Of a stretch of DNA of 56,431 nt, positions 1 through 10,416 are shown in pieces. The stretch is from Diphasiastrum complanatum (taxonomy: Eukaryota > Streptophyta > Lycopodiopsida > Lycopodiales > Lycopodiaceae): positions 7,365,966 through 7,422,396 of the forward strand of contig CM055115.1 of assembly GCA_029204225.1 (NCBI GenBank), written 5' to 3'. Positions within the stretch are counted from its first letter, which is position 1; every line of letters starts with the position of its first letter. The position numbers and the translations under genes were made by a program. Under the pieces are notes generated by a model. That model saw only the letters and a program-made list of their open reading frames with translations, ran no database searches and was not told the origin of the DNA.

Positions 1-239
1 TTTTTGTTTTTTAGGACTAGATACTTTATCGTTGAGTCTGTACCTTCAAAACGAATGACACACTTTCATTAAATATTTGCCTAATCCGTCGATATATCAT
101 CAATAACCAAAACCTCAAACACTTTTGTTTTTTTGCCACCTCTTTTCCATCACTCTTGCTTTCTGATTTCGTGAATTTTTACAATTAAGCTCTCTTCCGC
201 CATCACTAGTTTACCACTACTGTCGTGATGGCGATTGTA

Positions 240-771
240 TTCAAAACGCACCAAAACCAGTTTTGCCGATTTTACAGCCATTAGCCATACGAGCACGGAT
301 TGAAGGAGTCCTTCAATTCGATCCATCAGTAATTCTTACAAATGTGTGCCATGAGTTGCTCCGAAATCTGATCGAGATAGAGGAGGGACAATATTTTCCT
401 CCATTGTCCAAAATAAGAGGATTATTATTACAGAAGAATTTTATAGTCGCGTCTTAGGTTTGCCTATGAAACGGCAGTATGTTTGCCCTGTTACTAGCCC
501 CGACTTCATCTCTGGAGGAGCGAAGTTTTTTCAAGGAGGGAGCTTATCTGGGAGAAAAGGGGATATAAGCTTTCTTATATCAGAGACCCCAATCTCATTA
601 GCTTTGTGCGATTCGCTTTTGCTCCCATATTCTTACCAGAGCAAGAGTACACCCATTTTCAATTCGAATATGGGGATACCTGTTGAGACTTTGAACAGAG
701 AACCCATTGCCTTTGGACAGATTGCTTTTAAGCAATTCTGTAAATTTGTAAAGAGTAATCAGTTTTTCTAG
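240..771 (+). pseudogene. Unclassified decayed coding remnant
   Basis: Two short plus-strand open stretches (263-457 and 460-771) overlap in different frames and look like one coding region broken by a frameshift near 455-465: the text just before the first stop reads naturally into the second frame (…EEFYSRVLGLP then MKRQYV…). I do not recognise a domain. The wording resembles the N-terminal part of plant retroelement or plant-mobile-domain polyproteins, but this is an impression. It lies just upstream of a copia fragment and shows no start context or splice borders. Bases 1-239 hold nothing I can identify. Most likely transposon debris. Confidence 0.3.
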
Positions 772-889
772 GCTTGGATTGCAGTTTGGTATTCTATGTA
801 TGCATGTCGGTGTTCTATCTGTGCATAAAGATATCAGCTGCCAGAATTAGCCCCTTTTTTGCCAAGTATTGTGGATTGCAAGAGATCTG

Positions 890-2462
890 GTGAATTGAGG
901 AGTATAGGCTTCAATCAAGAGGAGGTGGATCTGCATCGACATCTCATTATGAAGAGGAGGCTATTTTCATCAAAGGCAAGTTCAAGGGCAAAGCCAAAGG
1001 CTAGTGGTCTAAGGGCAAGATCAAGGTGAGACTTTCCTCTTTTGGCAAAAAGAAAGATAAGTCAAAGTTTAAAATGCTTATTATTGCTGGAATCAAAGGG
1101 CATTTTGCTAAAGAATGTTTAGAGAAGCAAAGAGATGAAGGTAGGCAAGCAAAATCAACTTTACTACTAATGATGAGGATCTAGGTGGTGAGTGATTCTC
1201 TTTTGAATGTGTTCTTCAAGTTTTAATATCAAGTGAAGGTGACAAAGATTCATGGTGGATTGATAGTGGTGCTAGCTCCCACATGACTAGTCAGAAGGAT
1301 TTCTTTACTTCTTTGGTCACTTATGACGGAGCCAAGGAAAGCAATTCACATGGCCATGGTGGTGAGTGTGTGATTGAAGGAATTGGTCAATTCCTATTTG
1401 TCTCTCTACTAATAGGAAGGGCAAGACTTGATGGTTTTCTTTACATTCCTTTCACTTTTAAAGAATTTGTTAAGTGTTGGTCAAATGATACATGGTAAAG
1501 TTTGGTGGTGATGCTTGTTCATTACAAAGGAAGAAATCTGGTTGCTCGGGGCCAATATATAAGGTTGATTTTTCCAAGCTTGTTGCTTTTGTTATGGCTA
1601 ACAAAAAGGATGAAAAGTTGCTGTTAATGATTTCTTTGATCTATGGAAAAAGATGTTGCTAGGTGCATTCATGAAGGAGATGGTTCTTCTACATTCTTTT
1701 GTTATGAGTCCAAGAAAGTCATTTTGCAGCAAGTAAAGTCACATGTCTTCATAAATAGAGTAGATCAAATGGTTCATTCAAGAGACCTTGGTGAGGGAGA
1801 TGGTCACAAGTCAAGAAGAAGAGAAGTATGTGAAGTGTTCAAAGTAGGCTGTCTTGGAATGATGTCATTGTGAATGATAGTGAGGAGAATCATTATCATA
1901 TGAGTCATTACCTAAAACATTGAGTAGAAGTTCTTGTTTGAAAAAAAAGAGTACTTCAATCATCCTATGTTGAAGGTACTAATCATTTTTTTCATGGCTT
2001 CTAATGTCTTTGAGGTCTCTACTTCTTATGATGCAATCATTAAGAGGGAGTCCTTGTGAAGGAAAGAGCAATGGAAATTGATTCTTGGGAGGATCCAAGA
2101 CATGGATCTCATATATCTTCATCAACTCAAAGGATTCTATGATTGTGAATTGATCACTCATGATCGAGATGGCAAAAGGTTGGTTGGAGAAGCCTACATG
2201 GAGCAAATCGAAAGGCAATTTCTTCAAGGCAAGGGAGATCTCATTGGTGAGCTTATTGAGGTTTGCTATGGACTCAAGAGGGATGGATTTATTAGGTTTG
2301 ATACTCATATTCACCTACTCTACTTCGTGTTGGATGGAAAGTTTGGAATCTATCTTTTGATTTACGATGGTGCCACCAATGACATTGTTTCACTAACCTT
2401 TGTGGAAATTCGAGATCAAGGCATTGATGAGATCTTGTTGGATCTAGATCATATGTTTGAGA
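890..2462 (+). pseudogene. Decayed copia gag/protease plus non-standard C-terminal region
   Basis: This is a broken plus-strand copy of the copia family seen intact further on. Reading left to right: the end of the gag UBN2-type domain (similar to 35660-35720), a zinc knuckle damaged by a frameshift near 1070-1130 (GIKGHFAKEC is readable), an aspartic protease with WWIDSGASSHMTS at about 1255-1291, and part of the pre-integrase region to about 1600. From about 1640 it does not continue into an integrase. It continues into the same unrecognised region found in elements I and III (for example REVCEVFKVGC near 1823 and MDLIYLHQLKGFYDCE near 2101-2150). Several stops and frameshifts make it a pseudogene. 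Integrase core, RT and RNase H are absent, as in its relatives. Confidence 0.75.
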
Positions 2463-2755
2463 GGAGACACATCTTCTCTCTTCTCTCTCTCATTTCATCA
2501 TTATACATGGTTCTCTTTGGTTCTACTACTCATTGGTGCACTCTCTTGATGATATCTTGCAATCTTATAGGTAGAATGATCATATTTTACTATTTTTTGG
2601 ATCCACACATGTGAAATATAGTAGGGTACTGTAATTTTAACGGACAACAACCATATTTTATGCTTTGGTTCATGTTTTATCAGTATCTCTTAGAGTTTGC
2701 ATCTCATTTTGTATGTAGATGCTGATTTTACTACATTGGCAGGATTGTTGGTTCT
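2463..2755 (+). repeat. Truncated copia LTR fragment
   Basis: This stretch aligns by eye with the middle and right part of the element II LTR (34180-34460): a CT-rich run, then TACATGGTTCTCT, GGTGCACT, GGATCCACACATGTGAAATATAGTAG and the downstream GTAGATGCTGATTTT. It directly follows the broken coding region of the preceding fragment, so the end of that coding region and the start of its 3' LTR were deleted together. The right end is cut off where a minus-strand copia RNase H remnant begins. Confidence 0.7.
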
Positions 2756-3855
2756 GAAAGTAAGTTCCTCAACCAAAACTGCTTCCTTTGTAACTTGAGA
2801 GGTTGTGATATACTCTAATTCAGTGGAAGATAGAGCTATCGACGAATGCTTCGAGTGTTCCATGAAATAGGACCATTCTTGAGGAAGAATGTAAATCCAT
2901 AAGTAGATTTCAGAGTGTCTACATCTTTTGCCCAACTTGCATATGTAAAACCACTGAGAATGTTGAGTTTGTCATTGTCGACTGCTCCATAACAAATGCA
3001 AAAAACCATAGTAGCTTGAAGATATCTCATAACTCTAACAAGAGCTTTCCAATGTCTTATACAAGGATTGGTCATAAACTGACTTAATGAGCTGACTACA
3101 ATTCTATGTCTAGTTTGGTACAAATCATGGCGTACATAAGAGATCCTATTATCGATTGATAATGATACTCACACATATGCTCCTTCTCTTTGTTTGAGGA
3201 CTCTGGTCCTTTGACAATTTGAGACATGGTTCCATTGGTGAGAGAGCTATCTTCCAATTAACTAGATTATATCTTACTAACATATTGTAGATGTACCTCT
3301 GTTGAGTAATGTAGATCAACTTTTGATTTCTGTCTCCTTGGATTTGAATACCAAGGTAGAAATGAGCTTCGCCCAGATCGGTTATGTCGAACTCGAAAGA
3401 TAGCAATCTCTTGGCTTCTTTTATCAGATCGATACTGTTGCTAAAATGTAGTGTGTCGTCCACATACAAAGTGATGATGATAAAAGACTAATGCACAGTC
3501 TTGAAGTACATATTGGAATCTAAAGAGCTTGGTGTGTAGCTGTAATCAATAAGAAAAATATTGATCCTTTGAAACCACGCTCGAACAGATTGCTTCAAGA
3601 CATAAACTGTTTTATGGAGTTTACAAACATGATTGTGTTTACCTTTGATATTGTAACCTTCAGGTTGCATCGTGTAAATGTCCTCTTCAATAACTCCATT
3701 AAGATATGTTATCTTTACATCCATTTGATGTATTTCCAAATCTACTGCAACGACAAATGATAGCAAAAGCCAAATAGAAGAATGCTTAACTACTAGACTG
3801 AAAGTCTCAGTATGATCGACGTTAAGAAACCTGAGAAAATCCTCTGGCAACAAGT
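2756..3855 (-). pseudogene. Copia reverse transcriptase/RNase H remnant
   Basis: Read on the minus strand from 3855 down, it shows the copia RT core in several frames: DHTETFSLVVKHSSI and EIHQMDVKITYLNG (3853-3700), VYVLKQSVRAWFQRI, a catalytic YVDD box (about 3465), the connection region (SQFMTNPCIRHWKALVRVMRY, about 3070) and RNase H with ALSSTELEYIT (about 2830). Frameshifts at about 3480, 3150 and 2900 break it. No LTR, gag or integrase belonging to it was found. The 3' side ends at about 2756 against an LTR fragment, and the 5' side at about 3855 against unrelated sequence. Confidence 0.8.
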
Positions 3856-4399
3856 CGAGCTTTTCTTCTGATCCCCCTCCATCTGTCCAATACCTTGGTC
3901 ATCCTGCCCCTGATCTTGAGGTGGTGGCAAAAATGTTGGCATGACCGACATCTGGATCCGAGGTGTGGTCTGGAGGACGTTGGCCGCTGCTTGCTCATAA
4001 TCTTTGATTATTGTCTTTGTCTTGGCCAACTCTAAGGTAGCTTTGACTTTGAATAAATTTAACATGTTTTGGAAGTCAGACAACATTTTCTTACAAGGCT
4101 CGACTTCCTGAACAAGTAGCTGATTTCATTCTGAGAGTCAGGTCAATTTGGTATAGGGGGCATATTGTATCAAGCTCTTTGAGCATACACTCTTTTTTCA
4201 ACTGGGCCATATCCAATTGACCCTATAAGAGGATGACTAGCATCTAGATGGAGGATGAGACTTACATCCTCCATCTAGCTAGGTTGACATCCTATTAGAC
4301 ACTTACAAGCATAGGCCTGTAAAGCTTACATCAATGAGCGACTAAGGATCAACTTGAGAAAATCTCATTGCCACCATAAGATTGTATCCTTACCAGATA
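3856..4399. other. Unclassified spacer with a long hairpin
   Basis: A minus-strand open stretch at 3793-4086 overlaps the RT remnant but shows no domain I know. The rest has no coding signal that I can support. The only clear structure is the inverted repeat listed separately at 4226-4297. Confidence 0.4.
4226..4297. repeat. Perfect 14-bp inverted repeat inside a longer imperfect hairpin
   Basis: The arms CTAGATGGAGGATG (4244-4257) and CATCCTCCATCTAG (4265-4278) are perfectly complementary around a 7-base loop. Outside them the pairing continues imperfectly (AGGATGACTAG on the left against CTAGGTTGACATCCT on the right), for a total of roughly 70 bases. It could be a small foldback element or a transcribed hairpin. 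No target duplication was found. Confidence 0.7.
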
Positions 4400-4667
4400 G
4401 ACATCTAGTAGAAAACTCAAGCAGACCTCAATGGCATTATCCTCAACGGAATCAGAACATATTGTTGCCACGAATGGTACGAAGGAGGCAATTTGGCTGA
4501 GGCATCTGCTAGTAGAAATCAACCTTGCACAATCACATCCAACAAGTATTTTATGTGAAAATAAAAGCGCCATTGCTCTCTCTCTCAATACGAGATTTCA
4601 TTCACGAACCAAACTTATCATTATTTAAGGGAGAAAGTGCAAAGCAAGGAGATTTAACTAGTCTACT
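4400..4667 (+). pseudogene. Copia RNase H, left half, interrupted by a chromovirus
   Basis: The plus strand reads copia RNase H (MALSSTESEHIVATNGTKEA at 4431, ILCENKSAIALS near 4540, then HSRTK near 4600), with a frameshift near 4620. The text stops at 4667 and resumes at 10952 (DYFTKALSKEHHLRF). The bases CTACT occur both at 4663-4667 and at 10947-10951, so this gene was split by insertion of the element at 4668-10946. The rest of the copia element upstream is missing. Confidence 0.8.
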
Positions 4668-5197
4668 TGTTACGTACTCATAAGGGCACACAACAGAAAA
4701 TTTGAGGTGACGTCTCAGTTATGGGACGGAACGCTGATATGGAGTTATAGGTCTTTTGGGTGCCACATGTCAATGTCTTATTGGCATGTGGTGACTCGTT
4801 GTTATGGACCTGCGTCAGTGTGCACAACTGCCATGTGTCGTTGGTCATGCGAGAATATAATGGACGGAGATGACCCACCTGGACTATGTATATAGAGGTG
4901 GATCTCCATGAGCTTGGCATTCATCCTCTTTTGGAGAATGAAAAGCTCTTCCACTAGTGGTCAGGTCACGACGAGTATCTAGCCCTCAAGATGTAGGTAA
5001 TCATGGGTCGAGGGTATGAGACACCATGGCTTAAATGAGATCTGAGCTTGCTTGATGGGGGTCTGTAGCTCTAGTGCATGGGGTGAGGTGGTAGGACCTC
5101 TATGGTTGGGTGGTAACGTAACGTTCGTCACCTGTTTATGCTTTAGAAATGACCGACACGCCGCTGAGGTACTACCATCGTCGTGTCAGTGGTAACA
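4668..5197 (+). repeat. 5' LTR of the chromovirus
   Basis: A 530-bp terminal repeat beginning TGTTACGTACTCATAAGGGC and ending GTGGTAACA. It aligns with 10417-10946 along its whole length with many differences, for example a short extra segment near 10770 in the 3' copy. TATATAGAGG near 4889 is the likely TATA region. The target duplication CTACT is immediately to its left. Confidence 0.85.
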
Positions 5198-5199
5198 TT

Positions 5200-5211
5200 T
5201 GGGATTAGAGC
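5200..5211 (+). other. Primer binding site of the chromovirus (degenerate)
   Basis: TGGGATTAGAGC lies two bases after the 5' LTR and matches the usual plant initiator-Met tRNA primer site TGGTATCAGAGC at 10 of 12 positions. Confidence 0.7.
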
Positions 5212-5504
5212 TACCGATAATTGTGAATAAGGTGCAATCGCTCTAACTTACATTTTTGGTTGTTGATGTTTTTGGAAGGCTTATTAAATTCGTTGAATCG
5301 AACTGAACAACTTTGCTTTTTGGTTCGTCTCAATCCGAGGTCGTTTTGATTGAAAACGACCCACCTTTGCAAGCTATGGTGGAAGTTTGTCGATTTTTTG
5401 AATTTTTGGCGGGTTTAAAAACTTCAAAAGCCGATTTCATTTTCTGGCCTTATTTTGGGACTCGGAAGTCAGAAGTCGGATATTTTTTTTGGTTTCTGGT
5501 TTTT

Positions 5505-5518
5505 CCTAATGCAAAGCA

Positions 5519-5549
<31 letters not shown>

Positions 5550-5586
5550 CCTAATGCAAAGCAAATTTTATATATATATATATATT
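5505..5586. repeat. Duplicated (TA)n microsatellite
   Basis: The block CCTAATGCAAAGCAAATTTT followed by a (TA) run occurs twice in tandem (first TA run about 5523-5549, second about 5567-5585), with a spacing of about 45 bases. It lies in the chromovirus leader. Replication slippage is the simple explanation. The leader from 5212 to 6720 holds no gene that I can support. Confidence 0.85.
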
Positions 5587-6724
5587 GTCGGGCACATGCG
5601 CGGGGCACATGCAAGCCCGCCTGTGCACACAGTCTGTACCACTCTGTCAGATTTTGTGACAGGCGGTCACCAGGCGGTTGCTGGCTCCAGACGCACACAC
5701 CAGGAGGTTGTGTATTATTCCTTGTGTTGAGAAGAGGTGTTACTTATCTTTTTAAGTTACATCTTCTTTGTAATTTCAACAAAGTATTTGTGATGTGATG
5801 TTTGGTGGTAAATAAAGTCACAAGTAAAAGTAGACTTTGCAAGAAATAAATGAGGCTTAATGTTTGACAAACTTTGAAAACTTTGACTATTAAACTTTGT
5901 AAACTTTAAATTAGTAACTTTGTGATTAAACTTTTGTGTACTTTAAAAAGTACATGTTAAAGCTTATAAGTTAAGTTTTCAAAGTTTTAAAAGGAAACTT
6001 TGTGTTTAAAAGTTTATTTTGCAAGCTTGAAAACGCATAAACTATTTGAACCTTAGCTTTGTCATGGAAATTTTTAAGAAAGGGGGGAAATAAAAGAAAA
6101 GTACACAACTATACTTGCAGGCTGTACTTGCTGCAAGTACAAATCTATGTGCCCTTCTTCCAATCTTTATTAGCCTCCTTCTTGATCTTAAACCACCTCC
6201 TTGTAAAGCTCCACCTACACACACAAAAAAATTTGCAATTCCTCCATCTTCTTCACTTTTTGGAAGGAAATTTGAAGTTTTTTCCTCCACCTCCTTCTCT
6301 TGAATGTACAGTTGTACCAGCACCTTTTCCTAAGCCTAAGGATAAGCCTTAGAGGAGATTTAGGTGTGTCTTTGGGCCATAAGGCCAAGAGGTTAAGGTG
6401 GTGACCCAAAAGGTGGGACGTGACCCAAGTGACCCTTGGGTGAGGTGGCGTAGGGAGGGTGGTAGCCATGTGTTGTGAGAGTAGGTGGACCCCATAAGGG
6501 GATGCCACTTGTTATTAGGGCCCATGTGCTTGCTAGGTGGCATCCATAGGGCCCGCCACCCAGCAAGGCTTTTTAGGAGGGAAAAGGAGTGAGATGGGGC
6601 TCCATTTCCATCATTGAGGAGCTTAATTGTGGCCTAGTCTCTTTGAATAGATCTCTCAAGCTCTCTAAGCCATTTTGTTGCGAAGCCCTTGCTGTTTTTC
6701 TTGTGCCTCCTTCCTTAGAGCACC

Positions 6725-7539
6725 GTGGATCCTACTATGCCCTCGGGTGAAGGACCGTCTTCACCACCACCTCCTCCTGATGTAGATACTAATCAACTTG
6801 TTCAAGCTTTGAACTTGCTGCAAAACCAAATCTTGGACATGCAAGCCAAGCATGTCGCGGTCGAACAAGAGTGGCGTTCTTTGACGCACTCACGGTTCGC
6901 TGGTTTTTATCCAATGTTCAATCCGAAATTTTTTTCGGACGAAAAGAAGGACCGGCTTCCCGATGTGGTATTGTCATGGCTTGATCAGTGGAATAGTCAT
7001 TTTTTTCATGCATGATGCACCTGATGGTACAAAGATCGCTTCTGCTCTCATGTTTTTATGCGGTAAGGCGTTCACATGGTGGCAGGATCTGAGTATTGGC
7101 GACGTTTCGCCATTGTGCAAATGGGTACTAGGCCTTAGATGCCTATATCCAGGAATTCCAAGAAATTTTGCCCCAATTCGCTTCACGAATCGATCCTATC
7201 TCGTTGAAGCTACATTTTATTTTGGGGCTTCCAAAAGAATTTCATCTAGAAGTGTGGCGTAACCAACCGCAGACTATCGAAGATGCAGTTTGCTTTGCGA
7301 AAATCTTTGATGACGTCCATTTTGCCTCTCGCAAGGAGCCAAGTTTGCCCAAGGTGAACAAAAAGAAAATAAATTTTTTAAGAAGCGAGAAAGAGACAAG
7401 ACGGACACCGGTTCCCAAGGCGGAAAGAAATCTGGCGGGCAACCTAAATTCTCTAAAGCGCCAAGTAATTCTTGTATTTCTTTTGTTGATTTATCCTTTA
7501 AGGATGACACTAGTTGCGATAATTGTTGTTTTAATATAG
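6725..7539 (+). pseudogene. Chromovirus gag (capsid) region, frameshifted
   Basis: Coding runs through three frames: a proline-rich start (SSPPPPPDVDTNQL), then FSDEKKDRLPDVVLSWLDQW, CGKAFTWWQDLS (about 7060-7090) and LHFILGLPKEFH (about 7207-7245), which together match the retrotransposon gag capsid fold of chromoviruses. Frameshifts lie near 7012 and 7160. A plausible ATG is at 6737. The C-terminus is basic (KKKINF, SEKETRR), but no zinc knuckle is readable. Confidence 0.75.
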
Positions 7540-7566
7540 CTGTTTTGGGCCCCCACGATCATTCGT

Positions 7567-8167
7567 ATGAATGGAATCGTAGGACGCCAAGCTGTGACTG
7601 TTCTTTTTGATGATGGTTCCACACATAACTTCATAAATGCTAAACTGGTGCAGAAACTCAAGGCGGCTACCGTGCCAAGTAATCACTTGTATGTGGTGAA
7701 AATGGCGTCGGAGGAAAATCGACAAGCTTGGGATCAGCTTGTTCCTCAACTACCGCTTCAGATTCAAGATTATGTTGAACTACTAGATTTTCATATCATG
7801 AATTTGGATAGCGTAGACATAATCTTAGGAAAAGAATGGTTTTATTTAAAAAACGAGTCTTTAAGAAAGAGTTATGGTACACATAATATTTTCTTTTTGC
7901 ATAAGGGCTCGTTGGTTGAGCTAAAAGGCGATGTAAATAGGCCTTTTGATCCATTGGTTTCTACTTTAGAAGTTGTTGAATATCTGAAAGACTCTGGTAT
8001 TTGTCTATGTTTCTTAAAAGATGAAGCTTATGTGGATGACCATGCAGTCTAGAGTCTAAATATTGATTTATCGCATTTGCCTTTGAATGTGTCTGTAAAT
8101 AATCCCTTAAGTGCTAACTCACCTAAAAGAATAATATTTAACAAACTTAGGCAAGAGTATAGCAATG
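7567..8167 (+). pseudogene. Chromovirus aspartic protease and start of RT
   Basis: The retropepsin motif reads VLFDDGSTHNFI (about 7594-7629) where chromoviruses normally have D-S-G-S/T, so the residue after the catalytic Asp is changed. DIILGKEWF near 7820 matches the second conserved block (DVILGMDWL type). The frame stops at 8052 by a TAG, and the following text (LRQEYSNVF, about 8146-8170) is the linker just before RT. Confidence 0.75.
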
Positions 8168-9480
8168 TTTTTTCCTGATAAACTCCTTGATGTTTTGGCC
8201 TACCTCCTCAAAGGAGTGTTGACCATTAGATAGAGTTGATTCTTGGAAGCCAAATTGTATCTCTTTTTCCATACAAGATTATCATTCATAAAGGTACGTC
8301 GAATTGTGTTGTCGATGCCTTGAGTCAGATTGGAGAGATTAATCAATTATGCTTTGTTGAGATCCAATTTGATTTGTATCTTTCATTACATGGTCTTTGT
8401 CGAACCGATAGGTTTTTTGGTCGCATCTTGCTAGATGTCCTGACAGGATCTTCTAGATTTAGTGATGAAATAAACTTGGGATGCAGGATCCCAAGCAATC
8501 CCGAAATGATAAGATACTTGAAGACTATTCCATAAGGAATGGTCTGCTTTTTCGGAAGGGGAAAAGTTGTGTGTCGGATAGGGAGGACTTACGTGCCCAA
8601 ATCCTGCAGTAGTGTCATGACAACCCTTGTGCTGGTCACCCAGGCATACAAAGGACACTTGACCTTGTTAGGCAGAATTTCTTCTGGCCTAAGATGAAAG
8701 GTCATGTGGAGGCATATGTTCACAGTTGTGAACAATGCCAGCAAAACAAAGCAGAAAGACTCAAAGTTGCGAGTCTTCTACATCCCTTGGAAATTCCCAA
8801 TAAAAAATGAGAAAGTATTTCAATGGATTTTGTGGTTGGACTCCCTAAAATCCGGAGTGATCACGATGCCATTTGGGTGGTGGTTGACATGCTAACCAAG
8901 ATGGCACAATTTATACCAACTAAATTAACTGTCAAGGCATTTGAACTAGCCCAACTTTTCGTTGAAAAGTTGTTTAGTTTGTATGGTTTGTCGAATGATA
9001 TTGTTAGTGATCGTGACTCCAACCAAGTTCATTGGCAAGCTATTTTTGAGAAACTTGAAACAACCCTTAGTCTTAGTTCTTCGGATCACCCGGAGTCTGA
9101 TGGGTAGACAGAACGTGTCAACCAGACGTTGAAAGATATGCTCATCGACAATCTGATTGGGAAAAGTATCTCCCAATGGTTGAGTTCGCGCACAATAGTG
9201 CTAAGCATTTTGCCACCGGATTCAATCCTTTTATGCTGATGTATGGCTTTCAGCCGCGTTCTCCAGTTTCGGTCGGACTCAAAGGTTTCAAGGTGCAAGC
9301 TGTAGTAGATTTCTTGCAAGATATGCAAGAAATGCTACTAGTGGCCAAGGAAAGCATGAAAACCGCTCAAGATAGAGCTCAGTTTTATGCCAACCGTGGT
9401 TGCTCACCTTGGGATATTGAGGTCAGAACCTAGGTGTATCTTAAAATCCCTAAGGATTGAAGGTACTTCAGACGAGAAAA
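8168..9480 (+). pseudogene. Chromovirus integrase, with RT/RNase H deleted upstream
   Basis: After the first few residues of the RT domain (about 8200-8260) the text jumps to the end of RNase H (KIIIHKGTSNCVVDALSQ, about 8278-8330), so about 1.5-2 kb coding for the RT palm and RNase H has been lost. The integrase follows: a zinc-binding module (GHPGIQRTLDL near 8632-8670 and CEQCQQNKAE near 8728-8757), then SMDFVVGLP (8820), SDRDS (9009) and the region around the catalytic Glu (SDHPESDG then TERVNQTLKD, 9080-9135). Stops at about 8609 and 9104, plus frameshifts, inactivate it. Confidence 0.8.
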
Positions 9481-9639
9481 TGTCATAAGCTATCTCCTCG
9501 TTATAGCGGACCTTATAAGGCTGTAAAGAAAATCAACCTGCTTATCAGCTAGATCTTCCGATTGGGGTGGGGTTCATCCTGTTTTTCATGTAAGTCGTTT
9601 ACAGAAATGACTTAGTAGAAAGGATTCCCTAATTCCGGA

Positions 9640-9853
9640 AGGTGAACTAGTTGATTTAGAGGATCTATCTACCTTTGTTCCAAACGTACCTGAAAAAGTT
9701 GTTGACGTTCATCATCACCAATTGAAAAACCGTTTGGTTTCTGGATTTCTCGTACTTTGGAAAGGCAAGTTAGATGATGAGGACACTTGGGAGAGAGAGG
9801 ACTATTTAAGCCTGAACTTCCCTGGTTTGCTTCCTTTAGGAGGAGACTCTTAA
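9640..9853 (+). pseudogene. Chromodomain at the end of chromovirus pol
   Basis: The plus strand reads VVDVHHHQLKNRLVSGFLVL (about 9700-9758) then WKGKLDDEDTWEREDYL (about 9759-9810), followed by a stop at 9851-9853. The aromatic and acidic pattern W-K-G...D-T-W-E is the chromodomain signature of chromoviruses, which is thought to steer integration to heterochromatin. It is in frame and well preserved compared with the rest of pol. Confidence 0.8.
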
Positions 9854-9865
9854 AGGGGGAGGGAA
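9852..9865 (+). other. Polypurine tract of the chromovirus
   Basis: AAAGGGGGAGGGAA directly follows the pol stop codon. In the ancestral element it abutted the 3' LTR; now a solo LTR lies between them. Confidence 0.8.
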
Positions 9866-9868
9866 TGT

Positions 9869-10414
9869 TGAAAATTTTTTCACACGTGTGAACCAGCTGC
9901 AAGTACAAGGATCAAGGAAATGAATGTTTGCACACTAAACTAGCTTCTATTCCAAAAACAAAGAGATGGAAAACATTGGCAAGCTAGTTAGCAAGAAGGC
10001 AAAGCATTCATCACAATCTAACTATCATTACCCCTGCAATGGATCAAATGGAAGCTTTACTTGAAGAAGTGTGTTCTTGAGGTACAAAGCCACCTTATTT
10101 ATAATACAAGAGGCCTTCTAGAACTCGTGGAGAGAGAAAGCAACCTAGATGCCACATTGCCTCTACCTCTCTACTAGATGACAAAAAGAGAAATGGAGAA
10201 GACTTGAGAATCTCTCTTTTTGAGAATCCTTGACCTACAAGAGTAGCCTCACATGCTTCTTGACAGGTTCTAGACCTACACATCACTATGGAGACTAAAA
10301 ATCTACCTTGACTCAACTTGGAAAGTTACTAGACTAGTCTACCTCAAGTTAGGACAAACTCCAAAACTTGAATCTCTAAGTTTAATATTATTTTAATTTT
10401 ACAATATTTTCACA
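9869..10414 (+). mobile_element. Solo LTR inserted on the PPT/3' LTR junction of the chromovirus
   Basis: This 546-bp unit begins TGAAAATTTTTTCACACGTG and ends ACAATATTTTCACA. It is flanked by the 5-bp direct repeat AATGT (9864-9868 and 10415-10419), which is made of the last two bases of the polypurine tract and the first three of the 3' LTR. It has no internal coding region, so it is a solo LTR left by LTR-LTR recombination. It carries the palindrome CACACGTGTG at 9881-9890 and a TATA-like TTATTTATAATA near 10094. Confidence 0.8.
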
Positions 10415-10416
10415 AA

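Noticed and set aside
9866-10414. Reading 9866-10414 as the 3' LTR of the chromovirus
   Set aside because: It has no partner at the 5' end. The AATGT duplication and the matching 530-bp LTR pair (4668-5197, 10417-10946) with CTACT duplications show that it is a separate solo LTR.
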